A DNA stretch of 64,000 bases from Marsupella aquatica. Taxonomy: Eukaryota > Marchantiophyta. Both the position numbers and the translations under genes were made by a program. The stretch covers positions 17,670,001 through 17,734,000 of the forward strand of contig OZ316892.1 of NCBI GenBank assembly GCA_973895155.1, read 5' to 3'. Positions 24,717 through 35,543 of the stretch are shown one piece after another; the stretch's first letter is position 1, and each line of letters starts with the position of its first letter. The notes below the pieces were generated by a model. That model was given only the letters and a program-made list of their open reading frames with translations. It had not been told where the DNA came from and made no database searches.

Positions 24717-24889
24717 CCCTTGTAATGTGGCTGACATTATTTTTGAGTTTCATGGTGTGGATCAGACCAGATCAACAGATACAACAGGCCTTGGAGAGGC
24801 CTCATCACCTTATCAACAGCATTCTAGTAGCTTGGACAGTGAAGAGGCTAGCACTTTGGGTTCTTCAAGCACGAGTTCATCAGGTCCGA

Positions 24890-26340
24890 TTCCTAGTGTT
24901 GCCAACTACACATTCATCATGGGCAACCACCTGAGTAAAAGACACAAGGACCAGCTGCTGAATTTTCTCCTCAAGCATGAGAACGTGTTTGCTTTCTCTA
25001 TGAAGGACTTGGGTAAGTGCAAGACTATGCAGTTCTCCATTGAGTTGGTTGATGAAACACCTATCTTCAGGCGGAGACACCGTTTGAGTAAGCATGAGTG
25101 GTAGCTTGTGGATGAGAGGTGCCAAGAGCTCTATGAAGCTGGTCTTATTTAGCCATATACATCAGATTTTGCAGCAGCTACAGTGATGCCAGCAAAGAAG
25201 GATTCCAGTGGATTGTGGACAAAGAAGCGCATGTGTGGGGATTACAGGCCACTGAACCTGGTCACACCCTAGGATAGGTATCCCATGCCACGGCCAAAGG
25301 AGCTATTTGACAACATTGGAGACTCAAACATCTTCACTCTTGTGGATCTAAGGCAAGGCTTTAACCAAATTTTGCTGCTTGCAAAGGACCGCAAGAAAAC
25401 AACTTTCCATGGTAGTAACCAACTATGGGAGTGGTTGGTGATGTCATTTGGCTTGAAGAATGCGCCCATATTCTTTCAAAGAGTCATGGACCAGGTTCTT
25501 CAAGGTGCTGAGTTTCTAAAATGCTACATTGATGATGTGTTGGTCCACAGCAAAGGATTTGACCAGCATCTACTTGACCTTGAGGAGCTATTCATGAGGC
25601 TTAAGAAGGTGAACCTAAAGATACACCCCAAGAAGTGTGAGTTTGGTGTCAGATCAATAGTATATCTTGGGCATCGCATTCTTCCAAATGGAACCATGGC
25701 TCACTGGGCCAAGGTGGTATCCATCTTGGAAATGCCCACTCCTACTGATGTTCACACTCTTAAGAGCTTTATTGGGTTGTGCAATTACTACCGGATCTAT
25801 ATCAAAGATTTCAATACCAAATGTTGCACACCCATTGTACTCTTTGTTGAAAAAGAATGTGACTTGGACATGGAGTACAGATGCTGAGGCAACATTTGCC
25901 ACTTTGAAGGATTGGAGAAGCTCTCAGAATATCTGGTGCTGAGAAGACCTAATTTCAACAAGGTCTTTGTGCTACACACAGATTGGAGTGCCCTTGGGAT
26001 TGGTGCCATTTTGGGCCAGCATGATGAGGAAGGTAAAGAGTACGTCATTGCCATAGATGCATCCAGGAGCAACAATCAGGTAGAGAGTCATTATTCTTCT
26101 TATGAGGGTGAATGCCTTGCTGTTGTGTGGGCTGTCATACATTACAAGCCCTACCTCTATGGGACCAGGTTTACTCTCTACACAGACCAACAGCCCTTGA
26201 AGTGGTTGATGACTAACGACAAGCTTACTGGCAAGCTTGCTTGTTGGGCGCTCATACTCCAAGAGTATATGACTTTGTGGTAATTCATAGGCCTGGTGTG
26301 ACACATCAAAATGCTGACACTATGTCCCGCAGCCCTTTGA
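24890..26340 (+). pseudogene. Ty3/gypsy reverse transcriptase and RNase H, broken
   Basis: RT begins with a region containing LSKRHKDQLLNFLLKHENVF (about 24934). RMCGDYRPLNLVTP and YPMPRPKELFD follow, then FTLVDLRQGFNQI, FGLKNAP, the catalytic YIDDVLVHS (YIDD at 25525-25536) and IVYLGHRI. RNase H follows with HTDWSALGIGAIL (about 25975), YEGECLAVVWAV and LYTDQQPLKWL. RT copies element RNA into DNA and RNase H removes the RNA strand. The catalytic Asp pair is intact, but TAGs at 25102, 25150 and 25270 lie upstream. Frameshifts occur near 25830-25910 and at about 26270, where a 2-bp insertion (tatatgac for tatgac) breaks the end of RNase H. Confidence 0.92.
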
Positions 26341-26479
26341 TTACCTCTGATGATTCCTCAGATGCACGGTAGGATTTTGACCAGGGTTCCATCCTGCCTA
26401 CATTGCATGCATCTACCTATCTTGCTTTGCTACCATGCTACGTTGTTGACCAACCTATGGTGGACATATGAGAGGATAA

Positions 26480-27652
26480 TTCAACACTCTGAGATTGCTA
26501 CAGCATGGGGAATACCCCACACATGTCACTACAGCCCAGAGAGACCGAATTCAACAAAGGTCCAAGCATTACTTGTGGAAGGGAGATCATCTCATATGTT
26601 GCTTGCTAGACAGGGAAGTGGTGGTTCCACCCATTCATGAGAGGGTTGGCCTTATCCGTAAGGTACATTCTGAGCTTGGTTTTTTTGGCGTTAAGAGGAC
26701 TTACAACCTCTTGGTTCCCCATAATCATTGGAGAGGCATGCATGGCCAGGTTCGGGATATTATTGCCCGGTGTGAACAGTGTGATAGGGTGAGGACTTCT
26801 TTCACATGTCGGCAACCCACACTTCATCCACTCCCTATGTAGGGCATGTTTGATTGTTGTTCATGTGATTTGGCTGGAGAATTATCCCTCACATCTCTGG
26901 GTAATCTCTACATCATGATCGTGATAGAGCATTTCTCCAAGTGGATAGAACTTGTGGCATTACTAGATAAGACCTCCCGCAACACCAACCAGACATTCCT
27001 TCAACAAGTTCTCAGTCGCTTTGGAGCTTGTGCAGAATGTCTCACCGACCAGGGATCAGAGTTCAGAGGAGAGTTCTAGGAGCTGCTTGATCAGGCCCTC
27101 ATTGATCAGGCCCTCATTGATCATCGCCGGACATCACGAGATCACCCACAAGCAGATGGCTTGGCAAAGCGCATGGTTCAGACATGCAAGAAGGGTCTCT
27201 GCAAGATTTGCCTCACCAAAAACAAGGAGGATTGGGACCTAGCCTTACTCTACATTACCATGGGGTATAGGATGTCTAGACATGCATCACTGTCTAACTT
27301 TTCTCCCTACTTCTTGTTGTTTGGTCGTCATCCAGTTCCACCTTTTGCTATTGCTGCTCACATGCTTCAGGTGGTGGACTTGGATTCAGCCATGACTTGG
27401 TCTGATGTGATCTTTGAGAGAGTTGCTCTATTCACGAGGGTTATGCCCATGGCCATGGAGAATTTGGCCATTGCACAACATAGGGACACACTGCATTATG
27501 CCCACACACGAGGGGGCACTTTTCAGCCCAAGGTCAGGAAGTTTGAAGTGGGAGATTTTGTGTACTTGCAGCGACAAGCTAACGACACCTGGACACCTCT
27601 ACCAGCCGTACTATTCTCAGGGTTAAGGCTATTTGACCGTCTGGAGTGCTAG
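26480..27652 (+). pseudogene. Ty3/gypsy integrase, catalytic Glu replaced by Lys
   Basis: The N-terminal HHCC zinc region is visible around VHSELGFFGVKRTYNLL and CEQCDRVR (about 26665-26790). The DDE core follows: Asp in SCDLAGE (26867), Asp in LTDQGSEFRG (27047), then HPQADGLAKRMVQT, where the position expected to be the catalytic Glu is Lys (AAG at 27167). FSPYFLLFGRHP and a basic C-terminal domain with VGDFVYLQRQ come next. Integrase inserts the cDNA into the genome. TAGs at 26840 and 27077 interrupt it. A perfect 15-bp tandem duplication (gatcaggccctcatt at 27089 and 27104) adds five residues near the core. A TGA at 27634 replaces an expected Arg codon before the PHD region. Confidence 0.9.
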
Positions 27653-28146
27653 AGTTACAAGGGGCAGATGGGTGCACAATTGCTGACAATGCCAAGAATT
27701 GCACCCCTTGTCATCTGCCTAACCTGGATCCCACCATTGTCACTTCTACTTGGATCCCACCTGTGGATTACCCGTGCAAAGTGTGTTTGCGAATTGATGA
27801 TGCTGACCAGATGCTGCTGTGTGACAATTGCAATGGAGGGTACCATCTTTTCTGCCTTCGGCCTGAACTTACCCAGGTGCTAGAAGAGAACTTTATGGTT
27901 TTGCCCTTCCTGTGCTCAACGTGCTACCTGACTTTTCTTCAGCCCTCCTTTTTGGCTGTGGTCTGGGGGGAGATACAGAGGTTTACACCTCCACTACGTA
28001 CATACCACCTCTTTTTCTTTTTCTTAGCACTTGTAAATGTGATGAGACTTTTTCTATGCATGTTGATTGCTAGTGGGTTGCACATGTGCATTGCCGGTGC
28101 TTTGTATATTTTCGATACACTATGGCTACGATACTATGTGTCATGA
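27646..28146 (+). pseudogene. PHD finger at the C-terminus of the retrotransposon polyprotein
   Basis: After the integrase tail the frame encodes a short linker (PTIVTSTWIPPVDYPC) and a C4HC3 zinc finger: PCKVC, LLCDNCNGGYHLFC and FLCSTC, spanning 27766-27930. The spacing and the aromatic before the His fit a PHD finger, a module that usually reads histone H3 tails. Chromoviruses carry a chromodomain at the same place, which steers integration. Here the PHD finger may have that job (inference). The segment between the His pair and the last Cys pair (about 27870-27915) seems altered compared with usual PHD spacing. The remaining C-terminus is hydrophobic and probably not original coding. Confidence 0.8.
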
Positions 28147-30089
28147 CATGTTTGGATGTGTGTGACATGCGATGAATGTTATGTAACAATGTGTATGCAC
28201 ATGACAACCTCTGTCAATTTGATGAGGGGTGTTTTGATTAAGCTTTGGCATTTGGTTTGGGGTATCACTAATTGGTAGCTTTGGAAAGCCCGCTGTTCCT
28301 TGGAAAAGAAGGATGTGCGGTGATAGGAATTCAGATTTGAATTTGGAGAGATCTCTGATGATGTATCAAGATTGCTTGGATACAACGCTGGCACGCTTGA
28401 GGAAGGGTGGCCTTCAACAAAATTTGGTGGGTAGGATGCGCCAAGATTTGGCAGAGAGGTTGCTTTATATTGCTTGGATGATGGTCTGTTGATTGTGAAC
28501 TTGTGGTTGTTTGATCCGGCTTGAAGTGAATCTTGTTGGTGTGGGTATTTGCTTTATGCGTAGGTTTAGTTCTGCAGATGAATCCTTTTGGTGGGATTTT
28601 TGCAGAGGTTCAGTCAATCAGATCTCCATTTTTTTTTCTTTAATTTGGGATCCCTCGCTGCGCTTTGGACTCAGTCAGCCCTCACTTCTGCAGTGGTTGT
28701 TTTTCGCTTTTGTTGTGGGTGATGAAATGGTTGCTTTCCACTCATTTTTTAATTCTTGGCCTTGTCCACTTGACCAAATGGGTTTGGTCTTCGTGTGGAG
28801 GTTGGCTTGTGACCATTTTTTGGGTCTGGCCGCATCACTCCCTGATTTATTGGGTTCTCCTTTTTGATTAAGTAATTAAAGTGCTCCCTTCAAGACAAAA
28901 AAGAAGAGAAAACAACTGTTGCATATACTGCCACTAAAGATATGAGTAATTATGATACTACCATGATGATTTTATAACATTAATAACCAGAGACAGACAA
29001 GGGTTTCCTATGGGTACGGTTATACTGTATCTTACTGCTCTAGGATAACCGTACCCATAGGAAACCCATCCGGATGAAAATTTCATGCAATATTGTATTA
29101 GAAGTACAACAAAAACATTGATATAACTGGAACTAAACACACCTTTAGAGGCATTTGTACTTAAAATACTGTTAATGAGAGAGAGGGGCAGGTGACGAAT
29201 GAACCAAATTTGAGTTTGAGTTGTCATTCCAATCACCATATCTTTGAAGACTACACTAGTACCATCCCAGTTAGTGCAGGGACTTTGCAAAACATTAGTT
29301 ATCTCTTATCCCAGGAAATAATGCTAGGCCCAATATTATTTTCTTTTTTTCATTTTCAAAATTCAAATATAACAATACATTTGAAAAATCAATGTTTAAA
29401 TCAAGATGCTTAGAATATCTGGAAAATGACATGGCAAAATTATTTGGAGGTTGTCACAATGTTGTTATAGTGGGGCATGCATTTTAAATAATCATTTAGT
29501 TTCTGCGCCAGCCAGGATGGCACTATCTACTACTGTAATACGGTATCCTGCAAAAAAATGCCCATCATACAAAATCAGAAAAAGTGGGAACCAATCCTAG
29601 CCCTTTATCAAAAAATTATCTATCTAGCACCATCAGATCTACACCTCCTTCAATTTCAATTATCATGCCCAAGCTGCCCTTAGCCTGCCCAAACCTGCCC
29701 ACGATGATTTGTTTTTTGAAAATTAAAACAAAAGAGAAAAATAAAAATAAAAATATCCCTCCTTTCTCGCGGTTGTGCTTGCACTCTTCACGAGGTGCTT
29801 TTTCCCCTCACCTGCATTCCCTCACCTCTGCTTGACATCCTTGCCTCTTCAACCTCTTTGCCTCACCTCAATATCTAAACTCACCTCGACATTTTTGCCT
29901 TGTGTTGACATCTTTGCCTCGCCTCACATGATCTGCGCAACGCACAGACATTGGACTCGTATCAAATCAGGGAAGATCTGATTGCTATCCATGAGGATGA
30001 CTTTACAACACTTTGGGGGCCATTTAGTTTTACTCCTTACTTAGGAGATTAAATGTGAACCACATAAGGAGGGGAAAGGGTTGCCAGTT
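28147..30089. other. Non-coding stretch containing a perfect hairpin
   Basis: No gene recognised. The 3' LTR of the retrotransposon would be expected here, but I see no match to the 5' side. The only clear structure is the hairpin at 29001-29067. A pyrimidine-rich segment with repeated 'cctcacct/ttgcctc' words lies at 29760-29930. Confidence 0.5.
29001..29067. repeat. Perfect 23-bp inverted repeat (hairpin)
   Basis: The arm gggtttcctatgggtacggt plus tat (29001-29023) is exactly complementary to 29045-29067, with a 21-nt loop. A perfect 23-bp stem is well beyond chance at this length. It could be a small-RNA precursor, a MITE end-to-end remnant or the product of a repair event; nothing nearby decides which. 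Confidence 0.95.
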
Positions 30090-30350
30090 GGCTTTGCAAG
30101 AACTCAGGGTCCCATTTGGGTATGGTGTGCACGAATGGGACATGGCAAGCACTGGGCCCAAGAAAATATTTCTTTGGAGTGGGCATTTTGTATAAAATTT
30201 TGGTTCCTTCATTCAAGGGGTATGTGTTTATTTAACTTCATTTAAAAAGATTTTTGGTCTAAAGTCTATCTTTAGAACTAGAAGTAGCCCTCCACTTTGC
30301 TTTGGTGAAAAAAGTCGCACAGTGCCGCGACATCTTGTAAAGCCACCCTA
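30012..30350 (+). repeat. Dispersed repeat family, copy 1
   Basis: Related to 38601-38940 (same orientation) and 40044-40412 (inverted). Landmarks are ggctttgcaagaac at 30090, ggttccttcattcaagg, ttcatttaaaaagatttttg and cctccactttgctttggtga. The right edge tcttgtaaagccaccc (30333-30348) is the inverted complement of the left ggctttgcaaga, so 30090-30348 may be a small element with its own terminal repeats. Confidence 0.8.
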
Positions 30351-31870
30351 AATTAGAAATATTTTAGCAGTAAGTGTTGTGCGGGTCCCACTTATGTACT
30401 GCCGTTGACTTTCATACTAGAGGCTACTTAAGTTCCCTCACAAAATACTGAAGAGTATCACAGGCATTAAGTAAGCAATCTTGGGGAGTAGGAATGGGCT
30501 AGAACTCATGCCGACTAGTGGCTTGGTCCAAGGGGGTTTATGGGTGTAAGCCCCCAATCCAGAGGGCAGGAGTAGGAGGCTTACAGCTGTGACCCCTTTG
30601 GACTAGGCTTTAAGAAATGGGTAAAGTTCATTTCTCTTCACAGGGATTGAATATTATTTTGGGAAAGTTTGGATGTACATTTAGGACGGAACACTGTTCT
30701 TTAACCTATATTTCTTCACTGGCTAGCCAAGAAGTTGTACTCCAAGCTACTCTACCATACAAAAGGGGCAAATTTAGATGTAATCTAAGAAAATATAAAT
30801 GAATGTATTACATCAAAGAAAACCATAAGTTTGCATTTTTGGATCGATGGGGATTTGAATTCTAGGTCAAAAAAAGGCATGACACTATGCAATACCAATG
30901 CGCTGATATGCTAAAATTAGTGAAGCATGGGTCCACTACTAAAATCAGCCGATCAACGTCCTCTGCTACAAAGTCAACTGTACAGGTGAATGTTGCTTTG
31001 TTGATGGATGTAAGGTCTTGAAACTCACTGATTATAAAAACTTGACAATTTTCTATGAAAAAAAGGAAGATCACCTAGTCTCTGCCCCCATATAAATTCT
31101 TGGAGAACAATTCTCTTGTATTTTAGAGTTTTTTTTGGCATTCTAAAGTTGAGGCATCCCATGTATTTTTGTGCTGTCTTAACGAATCAGATACATTTAA
31201 ATCTCGTATTATTTTGTTGCTTAAAATCCAACTCTGTTTGCTGAATACGTTCATATGCACGTATCCCCTTCATACTGTTTTTTGACTGTTGTGGTCCAAT
31301 TTTCACTTTGCAGTGCGCAGAGCCCGCTGGCCAGGGACACCCCTAATTTGAATATGGTTCATGGGTGTTTTGATTGCAATTGTTTCAACGACACTTTGGG
31401 CACTCTGCCAGCTTTAGTAATCCGGCCGGTGAGCCCTTACTGATCAGCCAGGAGTGCACTCAGCCATCAGCCAGCTTCGGGCACTTAGCAATCCCTTGAA
31501 GGTGCACTAAGGAATCCCAACACACCGATTTGGAGAGCACTTAGCAATCAGTCTGGCTCCAGAGGGCTTACCACTCAGCCAGCTTTTGTCCTGAGTCCTG
31601 AATCAGATAGATTTAAATCTCCATTGACACTTGACTGGATACAACTTTTAACAGGTTTGGAAAGCTCTCATCAAGGCGTTTTGGAAAACTCTCATCAAGA
31701 CAAGTAAAATGGATATACAGCGCTACCCAAATTGTCAAGCATTGACAATTCCTCCTGACTAATTTTGAATGGGAGTCTAAAAACAGAATTTAATCCATCA
31801 TTTCCTCGATCTAATTACTATTGATGTAGGTCGGCCTAGGGTAAGGATGCTCTTACGTTGAACAAAAAAC
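30351..31870. other. Non-coding stretch, nothing recognised
   Basis: No supported gene. Imperfect repeats of 'gcacttagcaatc' occur near 31470-31580, without further structure. Confidence 0.45.
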
Positions 31871-31871
31871 T

Positions 31872-32021
31872 GAGCAAAGAACTTGCCTTTCCACGTAGGT
31901 TTGTCCAATCCAAATACCTTTGACTGAGGTACAAGTTCAGAACGGAAGCCACCAGCAAAGAACCTGCGTTTTCATATAGGTTTCTCCTGAAATGCAAATA
32001 CCTCACCGAGGTACAAGTTTA
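31872..32021. repeat. Imperfect tandem duplication, ~80-bp unit
   Basis: agcaaagaacttgcctttcc ... aggtttgtcc ... aaatacctttgactgaggtacaagtt is followed by agcaaagaacctgcgttttc ... aggtttctcc ... aaatacctcaccgaggtacaagtt. Two diverged copies; the region may lie 3' of the minus-strand gene at 33.5 kb. Confidence 0.8.
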
Positions 32022-33507
32022 ACAACTGAACAGTCTGTTTTGACAAATATTACAAATTTCGAACAAATGAGGTCTCAGGAGATTTATATCCTACTTAAAA
32101 GTACGAGACTTCATTACTGGCCCATCTGAAAACAGAAACTCTCCTATTTGAGTAGATAAATTCATTACAGGCACATCCTGAGGATGAACTCAAAGAAAGA
32201 GCGTGTGGCATATACACGTTACACTTCTTCTACTGATTGAATAGACATTTGCAGGAAACAGCACACGGTTTTGTCATGGAAGGGTACCTCGCTTAGTACT
32301 CTGAGATTGTCTATCATTTGCAACATCTAGCCAGCGCAACTGAAAGATTTAATAATTTCAAACCTTCATATCCACGTTACAAGTAGTAGTTATGATCGGA
32401 CCAAAGACATCAGAAATTTGATTGTGAAGTAAAGAAGAGTCCATCCTGAGAGCAAAATTACAATGTATATAACAGTGCGCTTACCTCTGCTTAACGTCAG
32501 GACTTTTCCTGGCAAGACCATATTTTCGTGACATGCCCATGGGAAAAGTTAACTGATCATAGTTTACAGACAGGAAGGGCCAAGTGAATATGATAATGTA
32601 GAATTGCTTCTACATCGAAACTTCACAAGATTTAAAATCGGGGTCTCCAATTTACATTCGCCCAGGATAATGACTAGATGGTGTGGATGACGTTCGGGAT
32701 TCCAATCTAGAAGATGCATATTTCATGACTCCTGACAGCATTGTCTAGACCTTGGTATCGACGGTATTAATGAGAAGTCCAGATGCCCGACTGAATCTCT
32801 ACTAACCAATTAATGGTAACTTTTCATTTTGTTAAGTACAAGCAACCTTGATCCTCAGAAGACAAGACTCATTCTACAACCTCAGGACCACGCTTGGTTA
32901 TCGCTGGTATGTCAAGATCAACGAGAATCCCCGAAAAGCTAAAAGTCCAGTACGCTAAAGGGCTACCAACTTCAGAGTATATCTGCACTGACGTGAAAGC
33001 TGCATCAACACATTGAGTCTTCAAAGACGATCAATTGAGATCATCATGGGGAGGATCAAGAGACATTCTGACAGGGGTTTTTAGAACTTCTCGAGAAGCA
33101 GAACTGTCCACCATACAATTCATTTGTGGCATCGACCAAAATTATTCCTGGTAATGGCGATGTTTCATCAAGAATTAATCCAACAGATGCCCAGTCGACA
33201 GATAGCATTTCCAGAAATAAATAAACTGAAGGCAGAGATGGCCCAATCCGGTGGGGAACATGGCTCAACTTTAAGGTGTGCATGCTAATTGCGAGCATGG
33301 TTCGACTGGAACTGAGTGCAGGTTCGCTGAAGAAAAACAATGACACAATCGCTCATGTATGTGGCACGATGGGAAGGATTTCTTATCTCTCTAAAATCCC
33401 TTCACCTTAAAAGCACGAAGATACAAACTCGTTTGGCATGCCTATGCAACATTGAATATTCACTGTTGTCATCCAATCACCTGGTCTATAACCCACTCTT
33501 ATAGGAG
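32022..33507. other. No gene recognised; possible 3' region of the minus-strand gene
   Basis: Base composition is more even than in the surrounding AT-rich DNA. A minus-strand ORF at 33056-33346 (96 codons) has no recognised domain. This could be intron or 3' untranslated sequence of the gene at 33.5-34.0 kb, but that is only inferred from position. Confidence 0.4.
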
Positions 33508-34032
33508 CTAAAGTCCCATACCTGTATCTTTCTCATCTGGATATGAAACGCACTTAAATACTTTACATCGAGGGCAGATCACTACCCCTGCCTGTCGCAC
33601 AAATGTACACATGATTGATGAGATGTGATTACAACCAACATAAACATTTTTGCAACCAACTCGCCTGCAGTGACCAGTACCAACGAAACAAATCTGCAAG
33701 CTACTAACCTGGAGCAAGCAGTTAGTGGGAACCAACTCGCCTGCAGTAACCAGTACCAACAAAACAAATCTGCAAGCTACTAACCTGGAGCAAGCAGTTA
33801 GTGGGAACTCCCTGACATCAGTATTAGAGTGAAATACAAATGATGCCAATGTGGAGGTTTTTTTTTTCACAGGATGATAGGGACAGATTATCCAAGAAAC
33901 TTATAGAGGACATCGACGATAAATGCGGTTGTTCTTGGCTTGAAAGTTGACCTTTTGCCCCTCACAAAAGTCGCAAACTAACCAGCCCCTGCCATTGCAG
34001 CTATCACAAGTAGTCGTAGGCTCCCCGGTAAA
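33508..34032 (-). CDS. DnaJ-type cysteine-rich zinc-finger protein (partial gene model, possibly broken)
   Basis: Two segments on the minus strand together look like a small plant DnaJ-type (CXXCXG) zinc-finger protein. The upstream one, starting after a good acceptor (ctgcag at 34038-34033), reads CDSCNGRGWLVCDFCEGQK and ends in NRIYRRCP. The downstream one, after gcgacag at 33592, reads AGVVICPRCKVFKCVSYPDE and stops at 33508. Paired CXXC motifs spaced like this bind zinc, and plant relatives are often plastid proteins. The junction is not clean: the upstream segment runs into a stop three codons after CP with only a weak donor, and the expected second Cys of the third pair is not found. 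A tandem repeat (33654-33805) fills the putative intron. First exon(s) not identified. Family call moderate, intactness doubtful. Confidence 0.6.
33654..33805. repeat. 76-bp tandem duplication in the putative intron
   Basis: A unit beginning aaccaactcgcctgcagt and ending gcagttagtggg occupies 33654-33729 and 33730-33805, with only a few substitutions (tgacc/taacc, acg/aca). It lies between the two zinc-finger segments of the minus-strand gene. Confidence 0.96.
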
Positions 34033-35543
34033 CTGCAGTCTAAGAAGAGAGAGTTCCTGATTGGTGCAATTGCATAGTAAGAACATTCAAAATGAAGGAA
34101 CTTCTGAGAGCTTCTGTGCGGTCAAATATCTTTACCTTCTTAAAGGTTCTCATAAAAAACTTTGTTGAGATGGGTGCAGGCAAAGAGCACAACAGTCAGC
34201 CTGTTCGTAAGCCTTGGCACTGTCGTGCCAGAACCGTAAAACACGACTAACACTTAAACCGAAGGGATCCAATCCAGATAATTAGACCCAATTGTCTAAT
34301 CGGCAATTGGACAATTGGGCTAGCGAAACAGAACTACTGGAAGAAAATCACAATAGGAGATGTACAACACGCTGCTATTACTGGTCTCGAAACATCTAAG
34401 AACTCCCTCCCGCCACTCTAATTCATAAACTACATGAATTCCCCTCCACTTAAATTCTCATTGTGTAATGTGTTCTGCCAGAATTTTTGGCTCGGATTTC
34501 CTTAAGATACATCAACATCATTCCATCTCCAATAAATGGTGGAAGATGCACTGAACCCTTATTTCCCTGTCTGGGAGTTCTAATAGTAGGTCATTTTCTT
34601 AGTCTACGATCAATTTGAACTTTCCAATGAATTGTATGTCAAACGTTGTTCATTTCTGCCTAGCACATCTCATTCGTCAAACATTGCCCATGTACTTCCG
34701 GTGGACAATTCGGCCTTAATCTCGCGGATTAATGGCATCAGACCATAATTAAGCTAGTATCTTGGCTGTGATCAGCTGATGGTCAAGACAACCTTTCATG
34801 GGAAGACTGTCAGTCTTGATCTTTCATACGAGGGTTGCGGCGGTAGATTCCAGGTACTATGTCTAGAGGTTCTATTGTGCCATACAACTGGAACGAACTG
34901 ATTCGGATTAAAAAGCCTACAGAGTGCGTTGAGAAATTTAAATCTTTGTAAAGAAACAGCTTACCAAAGGGCTGCAATCGGACCAGCAATGAAAAATGCT
35001 TGCCAGAGAGGAACTTATTTTGCAAGCATTAGGTTCTCTTAATCCAGAGGCAATTCAATATGCATTGATTTTGGAGTCTTCCTTGAATAGACATTCAAGG
35101 AAGCCTTGCACATTGATGTAGTACACAATGTGCAAATGTACATAGATCATTTGTTTGCAATATTTTCATCCTGGTCATTTCCTAATAATTGATCACAGGA
35201 TGACCAATGGATGCACAGAGATTTGCACCTTCATTGGAGAAGAGAAGCCATAGCTACACCACGAAAAGCAATCTCAGGCTCATAAAGAGCCTCTCGTACC
35301 AGATTGCCCACATTCCCTGCCCGCTGCCAGTGTTTGTTGCCAATGGTGACAATATTATTTTAAGTGTCACTAGCGTTTGAATGAACCCCACTTTTGGGTG
35401 GGGAGATTGTTAAAAGTATCATGCCTTGCCAGGATTCCACCCCCAGACCTGTCGCCTCCCACTCAGATGCTCTACTATCAAGTCCCTAACCCAGTAATGA
35501 CCATAGCTGGTAGTATATGGTATTTATACTAATACTAAGATCG
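34033..35543. other. No gene recognised; possible upstream part of the DnaJ-type gene
   Basis: I could not identify the missing 5' exon. A short palindrome (acccaattgtc ... gacaattgggc, about 34287-34317) is present. Minus-strand ORF 34810-35025 has no recognised domain. Confidence 0.4.

Larger units (their letters stand above)
20929..28146 (+). mobile_element. Decayed Ty3/gypsy retrotransposon with methyltransferase-like and PHD domains
   Basis: Domain order on the + strand is Gag with two CCHC knuckles, aspartic protease, C5-cytosine methyltransferase-like domain, RT, RNase H, integrase, PHD finger. RT before integrase places it in Ty3/gypsy. The methyltransferase lies between protease and RT, an addition to the usual plan, and the PHD finger sits where chromodomains occur in chromoviruses. 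At least 15 in-frame TAGs, a few other stops and several frameshifts show it cannot make its proteins. I found no LTR pair, primer-binding site or target duplication. A purine-rich run gtctggggggagata at 27961-27975 could be the 3' polypurine tract. Confidence 0.9.

Noticed and set aside
20929-27652. TAG might be a reassigned Gln codon (non-standard nuclear code)
   Set aside because: TAGs do stand at Gln positions, but the intact PHD, BRCT and TNPA frames in the same window use no in-frame TAG over many hundreds of codons. The retrotransposon also has frameshifts, a deletion and a lost catalytic residue. Mutational decay explains all of it.
18855-28900. LTR pair bracketing the retrotransposon
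   Set aside because: I compared 18.9-20.9 kb with 27.9-28.9 kb by eye and found no convincing direct repeat, TG...CA ends or 4-6-bp duplication, so I do not annotate LTRs.
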